A stretch of 64,000 nucleotides of DNA, from contig JANCRA010000005.1 in the NCBI GenBank assembly GCA_024362935.1, positions 22,466,235 to 22,530,234 on the forward strand. Direction: 5' to 3'. The number at the start of each line of letters is the position of its first letter. Within the stretch, counting starts at the first letter, position 1. Position numbers and translations under genes: made by a program. Positions 13,501 to 28,500 of this stretch are shown in pieces. Source of the stretch: Setophaga petechia. Its lineage: Eukaryota > Chordata > Aves > Passeriformes > Parulidae. The notes beneath the pieces were generated by a model that saw only the letters and a program-made list of their open reading frames with translations, was not told the DNA's origin and did not search any database.

Positions 13501-16500
13501 TTGAGACCAGCCAGTCCTGTGTCCCTGCCCAAGGAAACCTCATGCTGCCATTTAAACACACTTTGCAGCTGGCAGCTCTACCAGACTCCTTCAATGTTCT
13601 AGCCTCTGTCAATGTCTTATATCTGAACAGTTGTTGGATGAAAGGCAGGGTGGAACAGGATTTGTGTATTTTATACCTCCTCAGATTAACCCTACAGGTA
13701 AACAGAGGGTTGCAGTTGTGAGATAAAAAGCCCAAACTCTGCCCCAAGTCCCACAGGAGGTGTCTACGCCCTTTGCTGGAAAAAGTCATTCCTTGATTTA
13801 GTCAGTTTTACATCTGTAAACCAAGAAAAATGCAGTACATGCATCCAGCTTCAAAATCTGCAGCTGAAGCATGTATATGTATGTAGTGCAACTGCTCCAC
13901 CTTTGAATGGCAAATTAACAGCTTTACATGTACTTTAGACATGACATAGAACAAAGAAAGTTGCATTTAGACTTGTTTCAAAAAGTTGTATTTGACCATT
14001 TACCAAATACAACTACTGCTTAGTATGATGCTGATATTCCTTTTAATTAAAAAAGAAACTTCACAGCATTAAGAAAGCTATTTAGTCTGCTTCTATCAAA
14101 ACAAGAAAAGTAGACATTAAGCAATATATAACTATCAAATCTAGAATTTAGGATTTTTTTATTATCATACAATGTGGACTTAGGACAAAAGTATGGTATT
14201 TACTTTCTGCTTTGGGGATCAAACTGTATCTTCCTGAGGAAAGGATTTGTCTTACAATTTTCATTTTAAAAGGGCAAAGGAAGGTGTGTCATTACAGTGT
14301 TAAATGTGCTATTTAAAACGCTAGCCCTAGAACTATAGCTAAAACCAGAAAGCATTTTGAATATTTCTAATCAGCCAGTCAAACCTATCTGAACATACTG
14401 CTTTCTGAAATTGGGACCCATCAAAAAGAAATAATACATTTCAGAGATAAAAATGACATATAAAATTTTGTTACGAACTATAATAGGCACAAAAAACGTT
14501 ATTTTATGTTACTAAAAATCAATTCTTGATGCTAGAGTTGTTTCCTAGTACACAGAAACAAAATATATGGCAGCCAATAAAAGGAACAAGAAATTTTGAT
14601 TTTAAAAGAACAGAGGCATAAAATAAAAAAAATTAATGGTCTAGGCATCTATTATTCTTAAGGCCAAAGTCCATAACCACAGCAGCCCAGGACTGGAGTT
14701 TTACAGGGCATGCACATTGGACACAATGATCTCCCAAGGCGCGCTGGGGAGTGTTCACGTCCCTTTGGCTGATGGTGATTAGGAAAGAACCAGTGTGTCA
14801 CATACTGCAGGCTAGCAACTGTCGAGTTTTTATGGCCATCAGTGCAGATGAGAAGTTTGTACAAAAGGGTCTATTCAGTCTCTGTTTCAGAATTTCAAAC
14901 AAACACAAGTAGCAAACCTAGGGCAACTATTTCTCTATACTACAAAAGTGTCAGGCTGCCATTTCCCACAAAGCTTTACTTGGTTTTGGTGGCAAAAAGT
15001 CAGCTTTGTTACTCCCATGAAGAGCAGAATGGGTAATGTGGACTAGCCCTCCCCCTTGCCCCTGTAAATTTGGGAGGGTGAGAAAAGTGGGATACAACAT
15101 AGCCTTTTCCTACCCAGAAAGTGGAGGAAAAGTTCTAGCTCTTTCCTTGAAGACTCAGAAGAGTAAAAACATGATTAAGGGTGGAAGGAGCAGGGACAGG
15201 TTTCTTCTCATGGTGGACATAACGTGAAGGCATAGGGGGGAACTCACACATTTGGTGAAAAGAGCCCAAAATGTGCTCTGCAACTTTCAATTTGGCACAT
15301 GGTGGAAGAGAGCATGTGAAAAAAGTCAAGGGGTTGCCAAGATCAGACACTGAAAAAAACCCCAAAGCCAGAACCTCAGAAATCTCACCAGAGCCACAAT
15401 GTGCACTGGTATCACACTATTTTTGTGATCTGCAGCAGCCCTCAGTGCACCAAAGCCAACATGCAGGACCACCAGTCCCGTGTCACCCGGGGGCCATGGT
15501 GGTGCTGCAGGGGCACAATAGCACTGGAAGGGATTTCCTGGGAGCCACTGAAATTTTCTTTCCGAGCAGCTGTGACAAATCAGGCTGGCAGTGCAGTGAC
15601 TGGTGGGGAAAGTTATGCAAATGTATGAGTGGGTTACTGCTCCACTGGGGAGAAAGTCCTATTTCAGACCTGCTAGAGTGACAGCTTTAGCAGAATACTG
15701 TCAGGTGGACAATAAATAATATTGACAACACCTTCAACCATACAATGTACAATTACAGGAATCCTACAGAGAACATTTCTGTGATTCTCCTGAAAGTCTG
15801 CTTTTGTCTTCTTACTTTTTGTCAAGTTCTGATTGCATGTTTAAGAGAAATCCAGCCATCCTATTCTGAACCCATCAATCACTCCCCAGGTGCACTCAGG
15901 AGTGCCCAAAAGAGCTTTCTCCCCAAACCAGAGGTTCATCTCACTACAGCTTCACAAGCCAAGGCTTATCCCCTGTGATGCTTCTGCAGGGCAGACTGCT
16001 CTCCAGCCCAGCTCCTCTCCCCAGAGCAGAATGTTCCTCCACTGCCCCCTTCATCCACAAAGCTCCCCAGCAGAGAAAGCCTAAGCACCTAAGCACTAGG
16101 TGCCTAAGCACCCTGCACTGCAGCATGGCCTCTGGTTCAAACACAACTCACAGCCTCAGCACCACAAGCTTTTTGACAAAATCCAAAATGTACAGATCCC
16201 ATTCTTTCAACAAAAACCAAATAATAGGCACTAAAATCTTTATTTAGCTCCTTATTTACTACCCACATACTACTAGCTTTATAATTTTTCTCTAAACAAA
16301 GGTTTATGGTTGCTTTCATATATCACGAGATAAAAGGCTGTGACACTGACATAAACACTTTGTTTCTTGACAGTCATGTTTTGAATACATGTATACATTT
16401 TGCTGCTTGTATCTTTTCTTACCACTCCTCATAGCAACAGGTTTCCTTCGGGGAAGGTAGAGGTAGCACAAGTAGCTACTGCAATCGGCTTAACAGTAGA

Positions 16501-19500
16501 GTTTATGAAGGCCATAGATAGGAATGGATTTTTTGTTATTTTTGCGTGGGGTTTTTGTGTGCCCCGAGCTTGCTGCAGGCACAGAACACACACAGCTGTG
16601 TGGCAGCAGAGAAAGCAAGGGTAGGCGAGTTAGGCAGGCTGCTGTATGCACAGGTGGATTGTGATGGGGGTGTGTGTGCTATAGTCTATTTATCGTCTGT
16701 TTCTCATACATATAAAGTGTTTGCAGTTTAAACTGGAAAGATTAAATCCACAGAACCACACACACCATTTCTCTTAGAAGCTGTTGTTTACTCTGCCAGG
16801 GGTTTTGCCCAGACCAAACCAATAGCAGACACCACCCGGAGCAGCCAATGAAACAACGTAATAAATAACCCATACAAGATTGCAATTACAAATATTTTTG
16901 TACATAATATAGTCTAGATAATGTTTTGCTTGGATGATCCAGGCCCATACATCCCAAATTGATCTAGAAAACAAGTGTGCATCCAGGGAACTCTTTTCTT
17001 TCAAATAATGCCAGAGCCTAAGTTAATACTGCATAGAAGCATGGTCACTTACACGCTCATATGTGGGACAGCCCCTTCAGCACAGCCTCATTCTCACCAG
17101 CTGATGGAGGAATAAAAAAAATTTAAAAAATAAAAAAAATGCAGGATATAACATGGCTGAACCTGTAAGGATATTTCTCTCCAGTCTCTCAGTGGCATGT
17201 GCAAGAAAGGCATGCTGCCTTGTGCTGGGAAAATATTCTGCCACATGCACACACACAAACATTATGATGGTGTGAAATTGCACTGGCATTACATTTTCGC
17301 AGGATTTTACAGCTGAACAGAAATGCTGCTTGGCGACCAGCCTTAAAGTGGAGCAAGGATGGCACCCAGTGGCCAAACAGATTCATCTCAGAAAAACATC
17401 TCCCATTCTTCACTTTGGAGAGTTTTACGTATAAAATGTTCGAGCTCAAATATCAACTCACTGGAAATGTCAAAAGCTTTTAAAGGACACTGCCTTCTTC
17501 CTTTTGGGAACATTTAAGTTTCTCACTGTAAAATATTTTTTAAAAAAAGCCTGTAGAAATATTTCCATTAATAATTTAAAATCAACACAAGCAAGCATTT
17601 ATGACAAACAACTGCTTGCAGCTGGAACACTGCATAGAGGCAGAAATAAACAAAGCAAAATATTTTTTTCCATTTGTAGGGTATATGCTAAGGAAAAAAT
17701 AATTCCTGATTTTAAATTCAGTACAACTAAGTTTTTAATTTTAAAATTAACATTGATAATATGAATTATTTAATTTAAAAATCAATATTGACAATATCAA
17801 TGCCAGCTAGAAAGTTTCTGTCTATATAAATTTTGGTGCAAAGCACCTCTAGTTTTTAGCCAGAAAATTCCTACTTACAGCTCTCAGTCTGCTGGGGCTA
17901 CAGAAGAAATCAAGCACAGATAAATAAAGAATAATTTAAAATGTGAAGTATTATGCCATTTTTATAAATTTCTTTGAAAATTTCTTTCTTCCATGAGATA
18001 AAATAAACACTATAATGGTCTTTCTTGAGCAGTTGGGAATGCAGGTCTCAGAAGAGTGAGCTGTCACATACAGGGCCAGCCCAAGGGATGTCTTATCAGC
18101 TGTTTGGGGAATAATTGGCTCGTTGTTGGTGGCAAAAGAACCGTGATAAAGTCACACTGAAGAACTTCTAAATTACCATCTTTCACTGAAGTACCTCAGA
18201 TTTTTAAATTATTTTGGCCCACTTCCAGTGCATGAGTCTTTGCTAGATAAATTTTTCTTCCTGTTTGAAAATTTTTCCAAATAGAAATTCCTAAGTCTGT
18301 CACTGACTGAAATACACTGCTTTATTATTTGACAAGTGTTAATATTTTTTTTTTCCTTTTTAAATCATCCATCAGATACCCCTGTGGCTTGCATGGCACT
18401 TTAAATGTATTCCATGCCTTATCATTTTTGCATGGTTGCTGGCTAAATAGTGTAGCAGTGCTGAACTCTGTTTATTCCTTGATGTTTTCCATCTGACAAG
18501 GGATTCTTATGGAGCATGATGACTGATCAGATTGAAGGGCAGACAACAGGTCTGTTGGGTAATAAATCATTTTCACTTGGGAGCAATGTTATGTTCCAAC
18601 AATTGCCTTTTCGAACTTGTTTTTCTAAGCATTATCAAGACCTGGACCAATTAGGGTTTTGTATATGGAAACAGATGCAAGAAACACAAGATTTCCCATG
18701 TGAATAACAAAAATCCAGTATCTGAGAGCAGCACAGTAGCAACATGCTTTTTTTAGTATGGACAACTTAATAATCCAAGTGTTTTATTACTTCTCTGCTG
18801 AAAATGTCTGTTTAAGTATCACTGTATTACTGTGCGTAATTACTAAGAAACTGAAAAACAGCCACTATTAAAGGCAGTAAGTCAGTAATATTTTTCAACT
18901 ACTTGGAATGTTTTTATTTTAGTACTGTAAATATTAGAGTGTATCAGAAATAATTAGGGTTATCTAGATCAATTGAAATCTGTTTCAGCTTTAGAGAAGA
19001 AGGCTTTTTAAAGCAACTAGTACAAAGACTGTTTTGATCATGCACATACTTTAATTTTCTGTTCTTTTAACTGATTAAAGTTTATTACTTTTTAAGGTAT
19101 TTAATGGAGAAATTTAAGCTTTTGTCTAACTATGAAGTAGCTGATCTTGGAAAGAGTAATTTATTTTTTAATATTTCTAGTTACTGTGTGTTTGCAGTTA
19201 GAATATAAATGTTGATTTTTCACTTCTTTTTTAAATCATAGCCCTTAAGATCCCTTCTTTTTCACCTACAGCATAAATATATCCAAAGATTATTCTGCAT
19301 AGCATAAACATGCTGGAATAAATATATTTTGCTTTTGCATATAAAAAAAATGCCACAGAAGTTCTTTACTGACTTCTGCAATGTCCTTGCCCTGAAGCAA
19401 TCCAGACCAGAATCTATTCCTTGCTGAAAGAAGCCTATCCCTTTTAAAAATTCATTTAATGACTTGTGCTAAACTCATAAATTAACAGAAAAAGTTGTCT

Positions 19501-22500
19501 GGGCATGGGTATATGATTAAATTGTAGGCTTTATCTAGCTTCCAGGCCCCAGGCTTCTTTCTTAACTTGCCCTTAACTCTCCTAAATCATATACAGTTTT
19601 TCTTCAAGAGAAAGATTTATTTTAAAAGAAGATTTACCTATCCCCTACACTAGAAAATAAACTAGTTTTATGCAGGCTTATCATATAAATGCAATACAGT
19701 TGCATCATACAAATTTGTTGCAGTCCTAAAGTAGAATTGTCGAAACCTTTCACAGATGTTTTAATATTTGTATGCCCTCTTTGCAAATGGGAAACCAAAC
19801 CATGAAGCAGTGCCCTGCCCTGCTCAGATGATTTGGCAACACAGGGACAAGGAACTTGCCCAGTTAGACTGCAGATCTTCAGAGGGCAGATGTGTCCTCA
19901 CAACCACTGCAGCCTCCCTTGGACCCCTCCAGAGCCAACAGGCAGGACTGGCTGCACCCAAGAGGGCAGCACAGTGCTGGAGCCTCACCAGGCTAAAGCA
20001 CTCCTTGTGAACCTTCCCTCCACAACATCCTAGAAAATTCATATTCCATTTGCCCTGGAGGAAAGGTAGAATTTTACTGTAGGAGCTCTATGTTTTCACC
20101 TGAAATAATAAATATGGCCATTTTAGAAATTTGGCCAAGAGGAATCCCCTCTGTGACCTTTTGCAGCAGTGTAATCTCGATTCCCTATGAAGTCAATAAA
20201 CTCAAATTGCTGAAATTTTAATAAAACTGAATGTTTACGTTTCTGAAACCAAATTCAGAATTCTCTCTAGCTTTTTCAATCACTATTAATTGAATTAGGG
20301 TAGGCACAGTAGTATGGCACCAGTCTAGCAGGACAGCTCCAGAAGTAACTCCTGAAAGGTGCCTCTCACGTCTGTGACATGCAGAAATCATCCAACTATC
20401 TTTATTTCCCATAAAACACTTCCTGAAAGAAAATAAACAAAACCCCTCAGGTAATATTATTTGAACTGAAAAAACATACCCCCCTGGTGTACTCCTTTCT
20501 GCTTTGGTGAGCTGCACATTGGAGCTCCCTGACCCAGAGAAGATCAGTCTCAATTTGTCTTTTCCTTCTGCCAATTCCTCGTTTTAACTCATTTAACTCT
20601 ATCTACACTGATAGGTCATGTAATTTAACTACAAGTTTGCTGAAGAGAGATTTTTAATCAGATTATAATTTCCACTCTAATTTAATTTGATATCTATAAA
20701 TCCAGACATTTTATGAGAAAACAGCATGAACAATCTTTCCCTACTCCACTTCTCCAAGCCATTCCCTGTTCACTGAAATTGGAAAAAAATGGAACTACAG
20801 AGTACTTGTCTGAAGTCAGATGACAGCCTCACATTTCAGAATCTAGTATAAACACTCAGTATTTTATTTTATCATTGTTTATAATTTTCAGTGTAACACA
20901 TTGCAAATGTGTTCTTGACTTCTTGTTTCCATGACAACTGAAGACATGGGCACATGTCAAAGCTCACTAAATAATGTAATACAAAGAAGACCTTGGTTTG
21001 ATGAACTATGAAACTCTTAACACACTGCTTTAGTTCTTGTCTTACGTGGGCAGTGGATGTGGAAAAGCAGAGAAATTAACTGTGTTTTACATCTTGTGAT
21101 CATGTACCTTTCTCAAAAGGGGAAAAGGGAACATGTTTCAATATTAACACTTAAGCCCTGCTTACTCTCAATGTTTTTCTTTAGTTTTTTTCCTATTGTT
21201 GCTATTCTCATTGGAACCTGAGCAGCTGGAATAGCACTATGGAAAAGCTCAGTGCCAGCCAAAGAGAAGTGAGTGTGAGCAGCCTTGGAGGCCAATCTGG
21301 CAAATCCTGCAGCGTGTGAAGAGCTTCGTGTTTCCCCACACAAGAAGGGAAACACAGGGTACCAAACTGATTGACACAGCAGTGCCATAAAAAGCAACAA
21401 TGCATAATCCCCTGTATTCTCTGGCAATGTTCCAGACATGCTCCAAAACCAAGGCCAGATTGCCTTTCTGAAGTTAAGTTACTGAGGAAGATTATGAAGT
21501 AATTATTTTAAACTACTAAAATTATTTAATTACAAGCTTATAAAAAAAGTAGTAAAAGTAGTTCTAAATTGAAAGATGACATCACAGCAGAGATAACATA
21601 GCCAAGGAATGCTTTCTCTATTGTTTCAAATATTGAAGATAAAACCAGTACAAAAATTTCATTTCTTCTCATTATGCTGCCCATTGTTATACATTTAAGG
21701 GTGCATAAGGCATGAATAACAAATGTTAAATCATACATAACTCACTCCAAGTATCAAAATCACATCGATCCATCATCTTTCATGGATTCAACCATTTACA
21801 TTGTCATATACAGTAGCAGTCTCAAAAGTTGCTTTTTTTTTTTTTTTTGGTTAAAACTTTACTCATCATTCTGTTTTTAAGAAAGACACAAAAGCCTCCC
21901 TATGTGAAGGTAGATCTTAAATAGCCACACGTCAGGCTACAAAACTGAGAAATGCAGAAATTGTTATTGTTATTCATGCTACATTTTGAACTGAGGATTC
22001 TGTAAAGCAGGTGATACATTATTTTCCATTGTGTATCCCTCCTGTGTGCTGTTTGACCTAAAAAAGGGAATCTCTCCCAGGGCTATAAATAATGCATCAC
22101 AGTCATTAAATATTGATCTGGCTTATGCCATTGACAGCTGTGCAATTCGGCTTGCTTCTTAAAAATAGCCTCTTGTACATTTCCCATAATAGGACAGCGT
22201 TTACATATTCTCTTTGGAAACTACATTGGTGAAATTTAAAGGTGGTGTGTGTTTTTTGGGGCTGCTTGCTAAGTCACAGGACTTGTTCATTACTGTCTCA
22301 TAAATCAGTAACTCTTGCTATAAATATCCTGTCCTGAACACAATTCTCCGTTCTTTACTCATGTATCTATATTTGTCTAACACATAACTATATTTAGGCT
22401 TGCAGAACCTGAATTTCAGTAAGAAAAAACCTGGCACAGGCTTGCTATAGGCTGCTACAGAATAGCTTCAATCTCAGATTAATCAGATCTCAAGTGCCTT

Positions 22501-25500
22501 GTCTATTCCAATGACACAAATGTTTATAGCACTAGCACTAGTACACAACAGAAATGACAGAATAGTCTTTTAAGTCTAAAATACAAGGGAGAAGTAAGTT
22601 GCCACAGTTTTTAAAATCACAGCTATTTCTAACTTCTTCTAAGTCCTTATGTATTAATTAATAAAATTAATATTGATATGGATATGATTCAATGGTGCAT
22701 TGCTTTAGCTTATCCTGCCAAAATTCAGTTTGAATTGAGCATAGTTATGTAGATGCAAGAGAGGGGAATCATTGTGATAAACCAGACTGTAGACTTCAGA
22801 CATTCTCAGAAAAAATTGCACTCTAGGTGATGTTTTTTGTGTTTTACTTGCAAATGCCCATGAAAAGTAAAGTTTGGTTTTTCTTCCCGTACCTGGAAGA
22901 ATGGTATCAGACATCGCAGTAATGTGGCACACATCAGAAAACCTAAAAAAATATTATGCAGTTTGTGTGAATTTAACAGTATATTTAATTTAAATCTTTT
23001 TTTGAAGCTATTATAATCTAAACCTGAATAAGGTTTAGATTATAATAGCTTCAAAAAATATATAAATCTAAATCTAAACATATAATTAATCTAAACTCAT
23101 GTTTTATCATTCCATACTGCAAACTTCTGTCTGTATTTTTCCAGCTCCACCAGCAGTAGTGCTTTGCACTTTTTCCCAGATAAACATCTGCAGAAGGTTT
23201 AATATCTTAAGGGTTTCTTATTAAGGTGGGGTTTTCTTCATTAATTATTAGATGGGAATGCAAGAAACAGAAATAAATGTTATTTATTTTACAGAACCTG
23301 GTCACAGTGATTATGCTTAATTATTAAGAAGATGGGCATATTTGTGAATTTGCGTTTGTGAATTCATCCACTGACAGTCAGAAATTACTGATGAAATTTC
23401 AAGTAAAAAAATCAATTTTAGCTACCCTTGCTGGGCTTTCTATAATGCAATAAAATAATTCATTGGTAAAAGCCAGAGGAAAAATAAACTTTAGGCACAC
23501 TTGCAATTTTTCACTTTTTATCACAGTATTCTCAAGATCCTGTGCAAATAAAAATTAATGGAAAAACATTTTATGAAAACTATAAAAAATGAGATTGCAA
23601 AGAGGGAAAGAAAATCTTGTACTACAAGAGTATGTAATTATTTCCAAGATCCTGGAATCCAGTTACAGTATGTTTGGGATAATATATTGAGAAGTTGTCA
23701 AATCCAGTGTATTGTCACTACAAAGTCATTAATTACTGCTGGGTGTCAGTCAGGAGCCAATAGTGATCTCCTGGCATCACTCTCCTTTCGATGTTTCTGT
23801 CGTGTGTGTGCCTCTGCTCTGACTGCACCAGGACATCGGGTAAATCGGAACAGACATTTGCTCTGACACCTGCCAATAAATCACCACAGAGAGAGGGGAC
23901 ACATTTAGCCCCAAACACGCCCGGAGGGAGGGATGGTTTATTAGCCAGTCAAGTCTAGATGATCCTAATATAACAAAAGGCTTAAACAAAATATAACGAT
24001 ATAACAATCAGGGAAAAGAGCAGTGATTTCAGGGTAGGATGCCTTGGGAGACCTCAGCAGGGAGGCCAGCTGTAAGCAGGGAGATGGGAGCAATTTCATC
24101 CCCCAGATGGATGGATGGCCCTCTCTGGGATGAGCTCTGTGTCACAGGCCCACAAGACATGCTGGTTGTCTCTGGGTTTTTGTTGCTTTGTTTTGTTTAC
24201 ATACAGTGGTGCAAAAGCATTAACAAAAACTACTTCAGAGAAATTTTGTCAGGAATTGAAAGTGAGACAATTGGATATAGACATAGAGAAGAGACAATTT
24301 TACTGAAAAAACAGCCTAACTTACTTTAGGCATAGCTTGGTTATGTTCCTTATTTTCTCATCTATGTTCTTTATATGACACATGTCTTTTGGAGTTATAT
24401 CTTTTGGAATTATTAATGAATGAATGCTTTTCATTTCCTTTTAGCTTATTATTAGCCATTAAATGGATAGTTGCATGCCTTCAAGGTAAATGGATAATGA
24501 AAAGACATTTCTTTGTCATGAAATCACCTGGGAAAACAAGTAGAATAGCTTCTCATTACGTGAGCATCTGAGTCCAAAGACAAACATAGCAGGCTGTTAT
24601 TTCAACTACAGAGGCTATGAAGGAGAGTTGTCTTTCAATGGCAGACAGAAATTAAGTACGGCCCTCTTGTACATACAAAGATACTGGTGAAATCCTGAGA
24701 GTCATAGAAACTATGTTACAGATGTGTATTCTAAGGTAAATGGAAATACAAAAGCAAAACAGAAAATTGTTGGTCCTTAACCCCTTTCTTAACAGTGTTC
24801 AGTTCTTTTTGCCAAGCACTAAATACAACTTACTGCACACACAAAAGTACTTCCTGTAGTGCTGGATGATCTTCAAGCATGCCGATTCCAGCAATACTTC
24901 AGTAATCTCATCTTCAGCATACACAAGAGTGGGTAATTGTATCAGTAACTACAGTGGAGGGAGAATATTACACCCTTATCACCAGGTATCAATACAGATA
25001 CCAGGCACAGCCATCATCTGGGCAATAATCTACAAACTCATTAACTAGCAAGAGGTGCCCTTCCTCAGCCCAGATCACTCAGCAGGATCAGCTCTATGCC
25101 AGCCATGTGTGCCCCCTTTCACCACAGCCATCTCTGTGGTGCAGAAAGCAGGCTGCAGCCTGACAGCCAAGTGTCAAAATAAGTACCCAACAGCTATTTT
25201 TCAGCTAGCCAGATGCCAGAGCTCCAGCGCAGGGAGTGCCAGCAATGTGGGGTCACAGCAGTCCAGATCTCCTTCCTGGACCTCACTACAGTCTCTGATG
25301 CACTGTGTGTCCAGGAGACCAACAGTGATACCCACCATGGGAGCTTTGAGGAGCCCTCTACCAGCATTGCCTCCTCATAGCCAAGGGAAGCATCAAATTT
25401 CCCAAGTGCCTCCTCAAGCAGGAAAAGACAAACAGTCTATCACAAAAGCAGCACTGCAGTGCTGGCTGTGATCAAAGATCAAGGGCACTGTTCCCCTTAC

Positions 25501-28500
25501 TTTCTGGCCCATGGCAAGGCAGGATTCAGTGAAAACATGTAATTATTGGTCCCTACCAATGCTACACTCAGAACACATCACTTTCACATTCTGCCAAGGG
25601 TGCTTACAGGAGTTTGAAGATCCCTCACCTTCCCGGTCAGCCTTCTGAGCCTATCTACAATCTGGGTAGTGAATGCTCCACTTTTTTAGCAAACACAGGG
25701 CAGCTTCCAAGCTGTAAGCATGTAAAGCCTCAAGTTCCTTGCTTTTTCTCTTGTCTCCTTCTCATCTCCTACGTGGTATGACTTCCCTGTGGTGCTTTCT
25801 GCTGAGGAGGCCAGCAAACCCACACTGACATGCAGTTCCAGTAGCTGGTGTGGGACAATGGGACTGTGCTGCTGTCCACTGCAGCTCTTTATCTTCTTTA
25901 TTCTTTATCCACCTTCCCAACTTAACAGCCTTACATGTAATATATACACTGTAAATAATTTTTAATTAAGATTTTTTGCTTATGATGTAAAACTTCTCTC
26001 AGATAATCTAGAAAAATATTAATTCACAGTTATAGTTTCAGATATTAGTATACAAAAAACTTAAATCTTACCTTGAATTTATCAACTTCTGCCTTCGAAC
26101 ATGTTGCATGATAAGACAACACCTGCCCCAGAACAAAAAAAACACATTTTTGTACACTTGTCAAGTAGCAATATCAGGGCTCTGTACTGCAGTCTAATCA
26201 GTTACGTTTAAAGCAAATTTTATTAGTGTTTGTGTGATAATTCTGTTCTGATTGACAGCATGTAATAGCTAACTACAGGTTTTCAGGCATACATTTGGCA
26301 GTTATACTGCAAGGAATTTTGTAGGGTATAATGAACAGTAAATAATTTAATATTATAAGGATTCCTACATTGTTCTCCTAAAGTTCTACAATCAAAAGAG
26401 AAAGAATTTAATGTAAAAATAACAGTAGATTTATGGACTTTTAATAATGCCTTTTCCTGTACTGAAAAGCTTTAATGCCTATACTAGTGGCACATTGCCA
26501 CATCCAAATATCAGCACATCTGTGCTGTGTCTGACATTCTCTTCAATACCATTCTGCAGAGAGCAGCATCAAATAAAATGTACAAAGTACTGCACACCTG
26601 CTCTTATTACCTCCTAGTATGCATCCATTTATATGCAGTAAGTATACTAACACTGAAGAAGCACTGCAGAAGGTGCAAGAGCCATCCTGTGCTCTGGACC
26701 CACCATGGTCTGGCTGTGCATGGGATGAGCTGCTGGTCCATGAGGGAGCTCCCAGAGCCAGAGCACTCCCAGTAAGGACAGGTCCTTCCCCACATGCAAC
26801 ACTTGACCTGCTGATGTGCTAAAGCTTTGATAGAGGCTTCTCACTTGGAAATAATTTTCATCTATGAATGTCTCTGTTATTCATACAAACACCTAAACCT
26901 GTGTCTCACAGGGTGTTGATTTGCAACACCTTGTGGCACTAAGTCCCAAGACATTTTTTACTCTTAACAGTTTTAGAGATGCCACCTTTTACAGTAACGG
27001 GAATTCATTCCTGCACTATAAAAGAATAAACAAAAAACATAAACTCATTTGTTCTGTACATCATGTCCTTTCTGAAATAGTATCTATTTTTCTGTGTGAC
27101 CATACTGCAACTTCTCTCAGAAACTGGTAAGATTAGGTAAATTATATCTTATGCTATGACAGATTACACTTAACAACAAAATTCTCCCTAATCTGTATTC
27201 ATTATATTCCTCTAGATTTTAACAGTCTTCCTAAGTATTTATTATTCTAATCTTTATATAAATTTGCAAATTTTGTGTCTTTAGTATAAAAAAAGTATTT
27301 AGCCTGGCTTTGAATAATGGCAAACTTTCCTGATAATTTATTTATGTTTTGCTCTTCTATTTATTAGTCAATCTTATATGAAAATCTGTATCAGTATATA
27401 TGGATAAGAATCTTACTATGATCTATAACAAGTTCATTTATTTTACATCCGATATCAATGTAATTTTCAAGTGCCATTCATTGCCATTATAGCTAAATAC
27501 ATAAATTCTAATGAAGTATTCTATTAGTGAAAATCCACAGTCCTTCATCTCATACTATTCTAATGTTCAGTACTTTTCTCCTGCATCTTCCATCACTTTA
27601 TGCAAATATAATCAAGAGCTGTTCCCATTTATAGAAAGAATTACTCTTAATTCAAGATTAATAGCTATTTATCAAATCTATACTCTGCATATGGTTATTA
27701 GTCCTTTTTTAGATCAAAGAAAGAAGCTTTATTTTAAACTAAAAATATTTAATTTTCTTTTATTTCAGTAGCAAATAAACTTCTATGTGAAGTTTCATCC
27801 CTATATATCTGTATGTGACATCTAGCACTGCTTGCTTTTCTTGCCAGGAGGAGCACTCATTCTTAGGTGTCTTATTCCACAAATAACTGGGACATATGAA
27901 GACTTATCCATGACTATGACATGTAAAGTATAAGGATTCTTTCAGGAGGCCTGAAAAGGTAAGTTTTTAACTTTTCCTCCTACATGGATAGACATATACA
28001 AATAATAAAGAAAGCCGTTTGTGCTTAGGATTTCTAACACCAATGGCCTTACTGACTTTGGAAAGCTTTAACAGGCCTGTGTGCAGCACAGGATGCAACC
28101 TCACTATGCAGATTATTATCTCAAACCCCAAAGCAAAGAAGAAAAAAAGCCTCTTTACAGGAATTCAGTTGGGTTTGATTTTTCTTTTAATAGAAAGAAT
28201 TTCGTATCTCATTGAGGTCAATGTTATTTTTGTGGTTCATATTGTAATGGTGAGTACTGGAGAAACTCAAAGGAATTACACAGGTAAAAGGTGCACATAT
28301 CAGAGATAACTAGATTATTTTCTTCACTTATCACATGTGAAATTTAAAACAATACCAATATCTTAGTGGTGTTAGCCTTTCCTCAGAGCAATGTTTTAAG
28401 ATTAATCAGTCTTGCATAATGCTTTTTTCGAGAGATCTAAAATTTCATTCAAACTGCTCTTAATTATTGTTAGAGTAGGAATAATATAAATTCTTAAGCT

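Larger units (their letters stand above)
9294..26071 (-). other. PDE11A intron, 16.8 kb
   Basis: This is the largest complete intron in the window, between the DKFK exon and the AANIP exon. It is AT-rich and contains a T16 run at 21833-21848, a perfect hairpin at 22998-23058, a GC-richer patch at 23740-24180 and small local duplications. No coding exon with recognisable homology was found on either strand. Confidence 0.85.

Noticed and set aside
17740..17810. An AT-rich palindrome-like stretch with ATTGATA and TATCAAT ends
   Set aside because: Only the outer 7 bp pair well. The interior has many mismatches and is consistent with chance in AT-rich sequence.
22705..22932. A minus-strand frame with a CAG|GTACGG donor-like site, considered as a hidden PDE11A exon
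   Set aside because: The flanking PDE11A exons already join without a gap (DKFK to AANIP), and the peptide resembles nothing in the family.
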